Made by a program: the position numbers and the translations under genes. Under the pieces are notes generated by a model that worked only from the letters and a program-made list of their open reading frames with translations, did not search any database and was not told the origin of the DNA. This document shows, one piece after another, positions 1-5,465 of a stretch of DNA of 5,465 nt; the stretch's first letter is position 1; the number at the start of each line of letters is the position of its first letter. Source of the DNA: WHTG01 sp035540515 (GTDB taxonomy: Bacteria; Actinomycetota; Nitriliruptoria; Euzebyales; Egibacteraceae); the NCBI GenBank assembly GCA_035540515.1, contig DATLGM010000357.1, positions 1 to 5,465 on the forward strand. The letters run 5' to 3'.

Positions 1-341
1 TGCCACAGCGACGCACCGGCGGCGGCGAACGCCACGGCGATCAGCGCCAAGCCGTACCGGGTGACGATGGCCGCCGACTCGGCGGTTCTGGTCGACAGCG
101 CGTTGACGATGGGCTCGATCAGCCGCGCGGGCAGGACGACCAGCACCGAGGCGATCGAGATCGCCAGGACGAGCAGCCCGAGCTTGCGACGGTACGGGCG
201 ACCGACCTCGCGCCACACCCGGGCAACCAAGCCCTTGGGCAGCTTCTTGCCGATGTCGTTGTCCATGCCGCTGCGCACCAGCCCGGTGCCCGGCATCATG
301 CCCCGCCCGCCGCCGAGCATGGGCCCCCCGACCATGCTCAC
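1..341 (-). CDS. ABC exporter, N-terminal part of the membrane domain (partial, runs off the left edge)
   Basis: The first 113 codons of a minus-strand gene are present; the rest lies outside the window. The protein opens with a Gly/Met-rich tail (MVGGPMLGGGRGMMPG). An amphipathic basic 'elbow' follows, with WREVGRPYRRKL near residues 43-54, then a first membrane helix (about residues 53-74, LGLLVLAISIASVLVVLP). After it come RLIEPIVNALSTR and the beginning of a second helix (LALIAVAFAAAGASLW). This order is typical of the start of type-1 ABC exporters of the MsbA/LmrA/MdlB kind, which fuse a six-helix membrane domain to one ATPase domain. The ATPase part is not visible, so substrate and half- or full-transporter status are unknown. 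A GAGG at 350-347 (minus strand) lies 5 bases before GTG at 341 and 11 before ATG at 335, in the same frame. I favour GTG 341; ATG 335 is the alternative. Only 7 bases separate it from the ABC-F stop, so the two genes are probably co-transcribed. Confidence 0.78.
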   Translation of the reverse strand, partial: MSMVGGPMLGGGRGMMPGTGLVRSGMDNDIGKKLPKGLVARVWREVGRPYRRKLGLLVLAISIASVLVVLPARLIEPIVNALSTRTAESAAIVTRYGLALIAVAFAAAGASLW

Positions 342-346
342 GGGCG

Positions 347-350
347 CCTC
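347..350 (-). promoter_or_regulatory. Ribosome binding site of the ABC exporter
   Basis: On the minus strand GAGG overlaps the TGA stop of the upstream ABC-F gene (TGAGG). It lies 5 bases before the in-frame GTG at 341 and 11 bases before the ATG at 335. The spacing favours the GTG start and suggests translational coupling to the ABC-F gene. Confidence 0.5.
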
Positions 351-2310
351 ACAGCGCTTCGACCCTCCGGGTCGCCGCCTCGATCTGCGTTTCCAGCTGC
401 ATCCATTCCTCGAACAACACCGCCGCGCGGTCCTTTGCTTCCCCGTGACGTGCGACCAGCGCCTTGACCTTCTCCGGATCGTCGTAGGCGGCAGGGTCAG
501 CCAGGACGCGGGTGAGCTCCGCGACCTCCGCCTCGGCCTTGCCCAGGTCACGCTCGACGACCTCCAACCGCCGGCGCAGGTCTTTGGTCGCACGATGCAG
601 GCGGTTGCGACGCTCGGCTTCCTCGCGCCGCTGGTCCGACGACTTGCGTGGGGCCGTCGCCGCCGAGGGCGCGTCGTCGGGTGTGGCCGACCCCTCACTG
701 GCCCCCCGCCCGTCCAGATCCACGCCGGTCTTGGCGGCGAAGTACTCGAAATCGCCGGGGTAGACGGTGGCGGTGCCGCCGCTGACGTCGACGATCGTGT
801 TCGCGACCGACCGGATGAGATGGCGGTCGTGGGTGATGAGCACCACGGTCCCGGGGTAGTCCAGCAGCGCGTCCTCGAGGACATCCCGGCTCGCGATGTC
901 CAGGTGGTTGGTCGGCTCGTCCATGCACAGCAGGTTCGCCGGATGGGCGAGCATCTTCGCCAGCGCCAGTCGGCTGCGCTCACCGCCGGACAGCACGCCG
1001 ACCCGCTTGTCGACCTCCTGGCCCGAGAACCGGAACGCGCCCAGCATGCTGCGCGGGTTGACCTTGCTGGTGTCCACGGCGCCGGCCAGCTCCTGCAGGA
1101 CGGTGTTGTCAAGGTTCAGCGCGTCGATCTGGTGTTGGGCGAAGTACGCGACGGTGACGTTGTGCCCAAGGGTCCGCTCGCCGTCGTCGAGATCGAGCAC
1201 ACCCGCCAGGATCTTCAGCAACGTCGACTTGCCGGCGCCATTGGGGCCGACCAGCGCGACCTTCTGGCCACGCTCCAGGACCAGGTCGAGACCGTCGTAG
1301 ACCGTGTTGTCGCCATAGCGCTTGACGACGCCGGCGAGGGTGACGACGGTGCGACCGGCGCGCGGAGGGTCGGGGAACCGAAAGCGCATCGCGCGCTGCC
1401 GCTCCTGGGGCACCTCGATGCGCTCGAGCTTGTCCAGCGCCTTGATGCGGCTTTGCACCTGTCGCGCCTTGGTGGCCTTGTAGCGGAACCGCTCGATGAA
1501 TCGCTCGGTCTCGGCGAGCTTGCGCTGCTGGTTCGCCGCGGCCGACCGCAGCTGTTCCATCCGCTCCTCGCGCTGCTCGATGAAGGCGGCGTAGTCCCCC
1601 ACGTACTCGGTGGCGGTCCCGTGGGCGAGCTCCACGACGTGCGTCGCGATCGTGTTGATGAAGTCCCGGTCGTGGCTGACCAGCACGATCGCGCCGGCGT
1701 AGTCGCGGAGGAACTGCTCGAGCCACGTGACGCTGGCGAGATCAAGGTGGTTGGTCGGCTCGTCGAGCAGGAGAACGTCGGGGGCCGACAGCAGCAGCCT
1801 CGCCAGCGCGACGCGCATCATCCACCCCCCAGACAGCAGCCCGATGTCGCGCCGCATCTGGGCGTCGTCGAAACCGAGGCCCGCGAGCACTCGCCGCGCG
1901 TCGGCCTCCAGCGAGTACCCCCCGAGTGCCTCGAACTCGTGCTGCAGGTCCCCGTACTCCGTCAGCAGCGCCTCGTGACCGCCGTCTTCGCTGATGGCGG
2001 TCTCCAGCCGGCGCAGCCGCTGGCCGGTCTCGGCGACTCGGCCGGCGCCGGCGACAACCTCCGCCAGCACGGTGCGGCCGGCGGACTCGGCGATCTCCTG
2101 TCGCAGGTACCCGAACCGGACGCCCTTGCCCCGGGCGACCTCCCCCGTGTCGGGCTGCTGGTCGCCCGCGATGATGTCGAGCAGCGTCGTCTTGCCGGCC
2201 CCGTTGGGTCCGACCAGGGCGATCCGGCGTCCCGGCGTGATGCGCAGCGAGACGTCGCGGAACAGCGTGCGGGAACCGTGGGACCGCCCCACGGCGTTCA
2301 AGGAGATCAT
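349..2310 (-). CDS. ABC-F family ATPase (YheS/Uup-like), ribosome-associated
   Basis: A complete 653-residue soluble protein with two ABC ATPase domains in tandem and no membrane helices, the layout of the ABC-F family. Members bind near the ribosomal E site and help stalled or difficult translation; some give resistance to ribosome-targeting antibiotics. Domain 1 has Walker A GPNGAGKT (34-41), signature LSGGWMMR (159-166), Walker B ending LLLLDEPTNHLD (catalytic E184) and switch H213. The linker (about 235-315) is charged and helical, and its FRYKATKARQVQSRIKALDK stretch is typical of the YheS/Uup branch. Domain 2 has Walker A GPNGAGKS (355-362), signature LSGGERSR (440-447), catalytic E465 and switch H494. 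A low-complexity stretch (about 530-556) leads to a C-terminal charged coiled coil (about 557-653), like the Uup-type C-terminal domain. All ATPase motifs look intact, so it should be active. The ATG at 2310 has GAAGG only 3 bases upstream. Housekeeping translation factor is likelier than dedicated resistance protein, but sequence alone cannot decide. Confidence 0.96.
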   Translation of the reverse strand: MISLNAVGRSHGSRTLFRDVSLRITPGRRIALVGPNGAGKTTLLDIIAGDQQPDTGEVARGKGVRFGYLRQEIAESAGRTVLAEVVAGAGRVAETGQRLRRLETAISEDGGHEALLTEYGDLQHEFEALGGYSLEADARRVLAGLGFDDAQMRRDIGLLSGGWMMRVALARLLLSAPDVLLLDEPTNHLDLASVTWLEQFLRDYAGAIVLVSHDRDFINTIATHVVELAHGTATEYVGDYAAFIEQREERMEQLRSAAANQQRKLAETERFIERFRYKATKARQVQSRIKALDKLERIEVPQERQRAMRFRFPDPPRAGRTVVTLAGVVKRYGDNTVYDGLDLVLERGQKVALVGPNGAGKSTLLKILAGVLDLDDGERTLGHNVTVAYFAQHQIDALNLDNTVLQELAGAVDTSKVNPRSMLGAFRFSGQEVDKRVGVLSGGERSRLALAKMLAHPANLLCMDEPTNHLDIASRDVLEDALLDYPGTVVLITHDRHLIRSVANTIVDVSGGTATVYPGDFEYFAAKTGVDLDGRGASEGSATPDDAPSAATAPRKSSDQRREEAERRNRLHRATKDLRRRLEVVERDLGKAEAEVAELTRVLADPAAYDDPEKVKALVARHGEAKDRAAVLFEEWMQLETQIEAATRRVEAL

Positions 2311-2317
2311 GGGCCTT

Positions 2318-2330
2318 CAGGGTAGCCCTG
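2318..2330. repeat. 13-base inverted repeat before the ABC-F start
   Basis: CAGGGTAGCCCTG is a perfect 5-base dyad with a 3-base centre. It sits 7 bases upstream of the ABC-F start codon, overlaps the candidate -10 (2319-2324) and touches the GAAGG ribosome-binding sequence. It could be a small operator or an mRNA hairpin, but a dyad this short can arise by chance in GC-rich DNA. Confidence 0.3.
2319..2324 (-). promoter_or_regulatory. Candidate -10 element for the ABC-F gene
   Basis: Read on the minus strand, TACCCT fits the TANNNT pattern common in actinobacterial -10 elements. It ends 8 bases before the ATG at 2310, so transcription would begin at or just before the start codon and give a leaderless or nearly leaderless mRNA. 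I see no convincing -35 hexamer at 16-18 bases. The element lies inside a short inverted repeat (2318-2330). Confidence 0.35.
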
Positions 2331-2405
2331 GGTCGTCGGCGGCCCCCGGCGATCGGCGGGCGACGCGCGCCGTGCCGGACACGTGCTCCGCGGTGCCGCC
2401 GGGGC

Positions 2406-2411
2406 TACGCT
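2406..2411 (+). promoter_or_regulatory. Candidate -10 element for the pgpH operon, leaderless
   Basis: TACGCT fits TANNNT and ends 6 bases before the ATG at 2418, so the start site would fall on or next to the A of the start codon. No purine-rich ribosome-binding sequence lies at the usual distance; the nearest G-run (2401-2404) is 13 bases away. The absence of a ribosome-binding site supports a leaderless transcript, a frequent arrangement in actinobacteria. No good -35 is visible. Confidence 0.5.
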
Positions 2412-2417
2412 GCGCCG

Positions 2418-2813
2418 ATGCTCGTCCGTCTCCACGCGTACCTGTTGGGGTACGCGCTCATCAGCTCGTGGGCCATCGTCTCGGGATGGGCGCTCGCGCT
2501 GCGCTTCACCCGCTACGAGGAGACCCCGACGTTCTGGCGCGTGGTGTCCGTCGCGCAGGTGCTGCTCGCCCTGCAGCTGGTCGTGGGGCTCGTCCTGCTG
2601 GTGCTGGGCGGCCGGCCCGGTCCGGACGGCGACGGCGCGACGCTGGCGTTTCACCTGTCGTACGGCATCGTGTTTCCGCTGCTCACCCTCGTCGTGGGAC
2701 ATAAGGTGGCACGAGACGGCCGGTTCAACGCCCACAGCGTCTTCGCGGTCGTTGGCCTGGTGATCTTCGGACTGACCACCCGCGCCTGGATGGTCGGGAC
2801 GGCAGGGGCCTAG
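2418..2813 (+). CDS. Small four-helix integral membrane protein, unrecognised
   Basis: A 131-residue hydrophobic protein that I cannot assign to a named family. Four membrane helices are visible at about residues 9-29, 43-65, 77-96 and 107-125. They are separated by a charged loop (RYEETPTFWR), a Gly/Asp-rich loop (GGRPGPDGDG) and a basic loop (KVARDGRF). Histidines occur at H6, H79 (start of helix 3), H95 (end of helix 3) and H106 (start of helix 4). Histidines at helix ends in a small four-helix protein recall cytochrome-b-like proteins that bind haem, but this is inference and no definite haem motif is seen. It is the first gene of a tight operon with a 71-residue helical protein and pgpH; its TAG stop is followed directly by the next ATG. 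The ATG at 2418 is chosen because a -10-like hexamer sits 6 bases upstream and helix 1 starts soon after. Coding status is supported by membrane topology, GC codon bias and operon position. Confidence 0.85.
   Translation: MLVRLHAYLLGYALISSWAIVSGWALALRFTRYEETPTFWRVVSVAQVLLALQLVVGLVLLVLGGRPGPDGDGATLAFHLSYGIVFPLLTLVVGHKVARDGRFNAHSVFAVVGLVIFGLTTRAWMVGTAGA
2804..2808 (+). promoter_or_regulatory. Ribosome binding site of the 71-residue protein
   Basis: AGGGG lies 5 bases before the ATG at 2814, within the last codons of the upstream membrane-protein gene. This good match and spacing support the short downstream gene as real and translationally coupled. Confidence 0.6.
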
Positions 2814-3029
2814 ATGACCAAGGGCAACCACGACACCCACGCGGCGCTGGCGGTGCAGCTCACCGCCAGCCTCGAACGGCTGCGCACCGACATCGAGTCC
2901 CGGACCGATCCGATGCTCGAAGAGGTCGCCAACGCCATCGAGCTGGTGCTGCGGCTGACCACCCACGCGCACGACCACGCCCTGGAGAACAGCCGCCGGC
3001 TCGACGCGCTGGAACAAGGACGCGACTGA
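2814..3029 (+). CDS. Small helical/coiled-coil protein upstream of pgpH, unrecognised
   Basis: A 71-residue, soluble, acidic protein that I do not recognise. From about residue 11 it is rich in Ala, Leu and Glu with heptad-like hydrophobic spacing (LTASLERLRTDIESR). A Pro at 33 may break it into two helices, giving a possible helical hairpin (about 10-30 and 34-67). A histidine cluster HAHDH (51-55), plus H6 and H9, might bind metal, though this is speculative. There is no signal peptide or membrane segment, so it should be cytoplasmic. The ATG directly follows the TAG of the membrane-protein gene with no gap, and its TGA is one base before the GTG of pgpH. Such exact packing, with a good ribosome-binding site at 2804-2808, argues for a real co-translated gene. 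A role as partner or oligomerisation factor for the neighbouring membrane proteins is inference from context only. Confidence 0.75.
   Translation: MTKGNHDTHAALAVQLTASLERLRTDIESRTDPMLEEVANAIELVLRLTTHAHDHALENSRRLDALEQGRD
3016..3020 (+). promoter_or_regulatory. Ribosome binding site of pgpH
   Basis: AAGGA lies 10 bases before the GTG at 3031, inside the end of the preceding small gene. The spacing is slightly long, but it is the only purine-rich match nearby and supports the GTG start, which places a membrane helix at residues 10-33 as the family requires. Confidence 0.5.
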
Positions 3030-3030
3030 C

Positions 3031-5223
3031 GTGGCGCGCCGCGTCGGCCCGACCTTCGTGCGCCGGCTGGCAGCGCTGCTGCTGGCCTTCCTCGGGGTGC
3101 CCGCCGCCCTGTCGGTCACCGCGTTCGTCGTGGACCAACCGGTGCGGATCGGCGAGCCCTCCCCGCGCACCATCGTCGCGCCGGACCTGATCCGCGTCCC
3201 GGACCCGGAGGCCACCGACCGCGCCCGGCGGCGCGCGACCAACGAGGTCGCCCCCGTCCTCGTCGACGACCAGGAGGCCAAGGCCGCCATCGTGCAGTCG
3301 GTTCGCGACGCCTTCTCTGCCGTCCGTGACACGCGCGCCCCGGACGAGGACGGTCGCCAGGCGCGTCCCGGCGAACAGCGCGCTGCCCTCGCCCAGGCGC
3401 TGCCCATGCTCGGTGAGGAGGGTGTGGCGCTGCTGGTCAACCTCAGCGACGAGGAGCTGTCGCAGGTCGCCGCCGAGACGCTGGCGGTCGCGCAGACCTT
3501 CGCGCGCCAGCGCATCACCGACGCGCGCGTGCAGGAGGTGCTCGACGACCAGCTGCCGACCGAGCTCGTGGTCCGCTCGTTCCCACCCGGCGTGGCCAAC
3601 GCCGTGGTGGACCCGATCATCCGGTCGGCGCTGCGCCCGACGGTCGCTGTGGACGAGGCCGCGACGGCAGCGGCGCAGGAAGCTGCCGCCGCCGAGGTGG
3701 CAGAAGTCGTGCGCAGCTACCCGCCGCTGAGCGTCATCGTCACCGCCGGCCAGCCGGTCGACGAGGTGCAGTACGCCGCCTTGCGCCAGCGCGGCCTGGA
3801 GGGCACCGAGCCCTGGCGGCCGGTGGTCAAGGCCGTGATCGTGACCTTTGTCGTCGCCTTGGCCGCCAGCGCCTACTTGCGGACCTACCGTCGCAGCCTG
3901 TGGCGGTCCAGCCGCCGGATGCTGCTGCTGTCGTTGCTGTTCTTCGGATTCGCGCTGGCCGCCGAAGCGGTCGCGCTCGCCGTGCCCGACCTCACCTCGG
4001 CGTGGCGCTACGTGGTCCCGGTCGGCGCCATCGTGATGCTCACCACGATCCTGTTCGACCCCCCGATCGGGGTGTTGATCACCATCCCCGCAACGGTCGT
4101 CGTGGCCTACACCGCGCCCGGCCAGACGGGGGTGGCCGCCTTCGCGGCGCTGTCCGGCCTGGCATCGGTGCCGCTGGTGACCCGGCTGTCCTCGCGCGGC
4201 GACCTGCGGCGGGCGGCCGGGAAGGCGATCATCCTGTACGGCCTGCTCGCGGGAGTTCTGGCCGCCGTGTTCGTCGACCTCGACACCGCGCGCTTCGCGG
4301 CCATCGCCGGCCTGGCCAACGGCGTGGTCACGACGATGATCGTCATCACGGTGCTGCCGTTCATGGAGTCGTGGTTCAAGGTCGTGACGGCGACCAGCCT
4401 GCTGGACCTGGCGGACCGCAACCATCCGCTGTTGCGCGAGCTGGAGCAGCGGGCGCTGGGCAGCTACAACCACTCGATCCTGGTGTCGACGATGGTGGAG
4501 CGCGCGTGCCGCGCGATCAACGCCGACGCGCTGCTGGGCAGCGTCGCCGCGCTGTACCACGACATCGGCAAGGTCCGGCAGCCCTGGTTCTTCGTGGAGA
4601 ACCAGTTCGGCATCGCCAACCCGCACGACGAGCTGGATCCCGACGTCTCCGCCCTGATCATCCAGGAGCACGTCACCGACGGCATCACGATGGCGAAGTC
4701 CTACCGCCTGCCGCCGGAGGTCGTGGAGGGCATCGCGACGCACCACGGCACCACTGTGGTCACCTACTTCTACCGCCGCGCGCTGCAGAACGCGCACCCA
4801 GGCGAGGAGGTCGACGAGTCGCACTTCCGCTACAAGGGCCGCAAGCCGGCGTCCAAGGAGATGGCCGTGCTCATGCTCGCCGACTGCTGCGAGGGGGCCA
4901 GCCGCGCAGCGGCCCAGAACAACCGGAACCTGTCGCGGGCGGACCTGGAGAACATCGTCCACACGCTGGTCGCCGAGCGGGTCGACGACGGCCAACTCGA
5001 CGAGTCGTCGCTGACGTTCAGCGAGCTGCGGACCGTGGTCGAGTCCTTCATCGAGACGCTGACCGGCGTCTACCACCCGCGCATCGCCTACCCGGAGCCG
5101 GTCCGCCGGGGCCTCGAGGCCGGCGGTGACGGGCAGCCGCAGCTGCCAGAGCCGCCGGAGGCGGGCGTCGTCGAGCAGCCGCCGCTCCCCGAGCCTGACG
5201 TCATCCGCCAGTCCCCTCGGTAG
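3031..5223 (+). CDS. pgpH: PgpH-type membrane c-di-AMP phosphodiesterase (7TMR-HD family)
   Basis: A complete 730-residue member of the 7TMR-HD family, whose characterised PgpH members hydrolyse cyclic di-AMP to pApA at the inner face of the membrane. The order is: one membrane helix (about 10-33); an extracytoplasmic 7TMR-HDED domain (about 36-264) beginning with GEPSPRTIVAPDLIRVPDPE; seven membrane helices (about 265-443); then a cytoplasmic HD domain (about 455-685). The HD metal-binding set appears complete: H481 in GSYNHS, H510-D511 in HDIGK, H547, H571-H572 in THHGT, and D618 in MLADCCE. PWFFVENQ, NPHDELDP and HFRYKGRKP are also family hallmarks, so the enzyme is probably active. It ends in a Pro/Glu-rich tail (about 700-730) beyond the conserved domain. 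It is the last gene of a three-gene operon, one base after the previous stop. In Firmicutes pgpH commonly sits beside phoH and ybeY; here the downstream neighbour is convergent and unrelated. Family assignment is near certain, while the c-di-AMP substrate is inferred from the family. Confidence 0.95.
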   Translation: MARRVGPTFVRRLAALLLAFLGVPAALSVTAFVVDQPVRIGEPSPRTIVAPDLIRVPDPEATDRARRRATNEVAPVLVDDQEAKAAIVQSVRDAFSAVRDTRAPDEDGRQARPGEQRAALAQALPMLGEEGVALLVNLSDEELSQVAAETLAVAQTFARQRITDARVQEVLDDQLPTELVVRSFPPGVANAVVDPIIRSALRPTVAVDEAATAAAQEAAAAEVAEVVRSYPPLSVIVTAGQPVDEVQYAALRQRGLEGTEPWRPVVKAVIVTFVVALAASAYLRTYRRSLWRSSRRMLLLSLLFFGFALAAEAVALAVPDLTSAWRYVVPVGAIVMLTTILFDPPIGVLITIPATVVVAYTAPGQTGVAAFAALSGLASVPLVTRLSSRGDLRRAAGKAIILYGLLAGVLAAVFVDLDTARFAAIAGLANGVVTTMIVITVLPFMESWFKVVTATSLLDLADRNHPLLRELEQRALGSYNHSILVSTMVERACRAINADALLGSVAALYHDIGKVRQPWFFVENQFGIANPHDELDPDVSALIIQEHVTDGITMAKSYRLPPEVVEGIATHHGTTVVTYFYRRALQNAHPGEEVDESHFRYKGRKPASKEMAVLMLADCCEGASRAAAQNNRNLSRADLENIVHTLVAERVDDGQLDESSLTFSELRTVVESFIETLTGVYHPRIAYPEPVRRGLEAGGDGQPQLPEPPEAGVVEQPPLPEPDVIRQSPR

Positions 5224-5232
5224 CGCCTGCCT

Positions 5233-5249
5233 GTCCTGCCGGGCAGGAC
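5233..5249 (+). terminator. Likely hairpin terminator after pgpH, possibly bidirectional
   Basis: GTCCTGCC-G-GGCAGGAC is a perfect inverted repeat beginning 10 bases after the pgpH stop. It forms a 7-bp GC-rich stem with a CGG loop. It is followed by CCTTCTT rather than a clean T-run, so it is not a textbook intrinsic terminator. GC-rich hairpins without a strong U-tract are nevertheless common at actinobacterial gene ends. Its place between two convergent genes means it could also stop transcription from the minus-strand gene. Confidence 0.6.
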
Positions 5250-5328
5250 TAGCCTTCTTGCACTAGTACCCCTCCGGCGCGCACAATCGCCCGTCGCCCG
5301 ATTTGACGTCTTTCGTCCCGGCGCGACC
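5250..5328. other. Convergent intergenic region
   Basis: No gene is seen here. The segment is less GC-rich than the genes around it. It contains two CTAG tetranucleotides (5249-5252 and 5263-5266), a tandem 7-base repeat TCGCCCG (5287-5300) and a GACGTC palindrome (5305-5310). A weak promoter-like pair on the plus strand (TTGCAC at 5258-5263 and CACAAT at 5282-5287, 18 bases apart) points into the convergent gene and has no plus-strand coding target within the window. Confidence 0.4.
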
Positions 5329-5465
5329 TCAGTGCGTACGCGAGGAGGACAGCGCGATCGCGAGCAGGACCGCCAGCACGGCCGGTACGACGGCGACCCC
5401 CGGGCGCTGCAACCCGCCCAGCAGCGTCACGGCCAACACCACCGCCACGGCGGTGAGCGTGACGG
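5329..5465 (-). CDS. C-terminal end of a membrane protein (partial, runs off the right edge)
   Basis: On the minus strand an open frame enters from the right edge and ends at a TGA (5331-5329), giving the last 44 residues of a protein. These form two hydrophobic stretches (VTLTAVAVVLAVTLLGG and VAVVPAVLAVLLAIALSS) joined by a short LQRPG turn and ending in SSSRTH. This looks like the last two membrane helices of a polytopic protein with a short basic cytoplasmic tail. The fragment is too short and generic for a family call; a transporter is possible. It is convergent with pgpH, with 105 bases between the stops. GC-biased codon use and the hydrophobic pattern favour this frame over the opposite-strand reading, which gives a low-complexity Arg/His/Gln-rich product. 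Confidence 0.5.
   Translation of the reverse strand, partial: VTLTAVAVVLAVTLLGGLQRPGVAVVPAVLAVLLAIALSSSRTH

Noticed and set aside
61..2325. A 754-codon open frame on the plus strand opposite the ABC-F and exporter genes
   Set aside because: It is antisense to two convincingly identified genes, its product is low-complexity with no recognisable domain, and long opposite-strand frames are expected at this GC content.
2307..3620. A 437-codon minus-strand frame spanning the divergent promoter and the small genes
   Set aside because: It covers three plausible plus-strand genes and the intergenic region, and its translation is Ser/Arg/Thr-rich without domains.
2860..5076. A 738-codon open frame on the minus strand opposite pgpH
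   Set aside because: The product is rich in Arg, Gln, His, Asp and Gly with no domain pattern; it mirrors pgpH codons and is an artefact of GC-rich third positions.
3900..5129. A 409-codon plus-strand frame inside pgpH
   Set aside because: It is a +2/+3 shadow of pgpH, rich in Arg, Gly and Pro, with no recognisable motif.
5258..5287. Promoter-like pair TTGCAC / 18 bases / CACAAT on the plus strand
   Set aside because: It matches consensus only weakly (3/6 and 4/6) and points into a convergent gene with no visible plus-strand target; probably chance.
5287..5300. Tandem TCGCCCG repeat as a possible array
   Set aside because: Only two 7-base copies are present, with no further units or spacers; not a CRISPR or meaningful repeat array.
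5336..5465. Plus-strand frame starting GTG at 5336
   Set aside because: It encodes an Arg/Gln/His-rich low-complexity peptide and overlaps a minus-strand frame with a clear membrane-helix pattern.

Overview
The window is very GC-rich with strong G/C preference at third codon positions. It has short intergenic gaps and probable leaderless starts, which together suggest a high-GC actinobacterium (Actinomycetota). A deep-branching, non-model class seems more likely than Streptomyces or Mycobacterium because the cyclic-di-AMP phosphodiesterase here is the membrane 7TMR-HD (PgpH) type. The taxonomic call is an inference from composition and gene content only.

Layout: (1) Positions 1-341, minus strand: the N-terminal part of a type-1 ABC exporter (membrane domain start), running off the left edge. 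(2) Positions 349-2310, minus strand: a complete 653-residue ABC-F protein with two nucleotide-binding domains, of the YheS/Uup kind, a soluble ribosome-associated ATPase. The two minus-strand genes are separated by only a few bases and look co-transcribed. (3) Positions 2311-2417: a 107-base divergent promoter region with -10-like hexamers close to both start codons. (4) Positions 2418-5223, plus strand: a tight three-gene operon with intergenic gaps of 0 and 1 base. It encodes a 131-residue four-helix membrane protein with histidines at helix ends, a 71-residue helical/coiled-coil protein, and a 730-residue PgpH-type c-di-AMP phosphodiesterase. (5) Positions 5224-5328: a short convergent intergenic region with a strong GC hairpin just after the pgpH stop. 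(6) Positions 5329-5465, minus strand: the C-terminal end of a membrane protein running off the right edge.

How the genes may work together: the plus-strand operon centres on breakdown of the second messenger c-di-AMP, which in bacteria that use it mainly controls potassium and osmolyte transport and envelope homeostasis. The two small upstream genes are unrecognised. Their exact abutment to pgpH makes them candidate partners, sensors or regulators of the phosphodiesterase, but this is inference. The minus-strand pair combines a translation-associated ABC-F ATPase with an ABC exporter. I see no mobile element, tRNA, rRNA, CRISPR array or broken gene. Most of the window is ordinary chromosomal housekeeping sequence, and the pgpH operon is the part most worth a second look.
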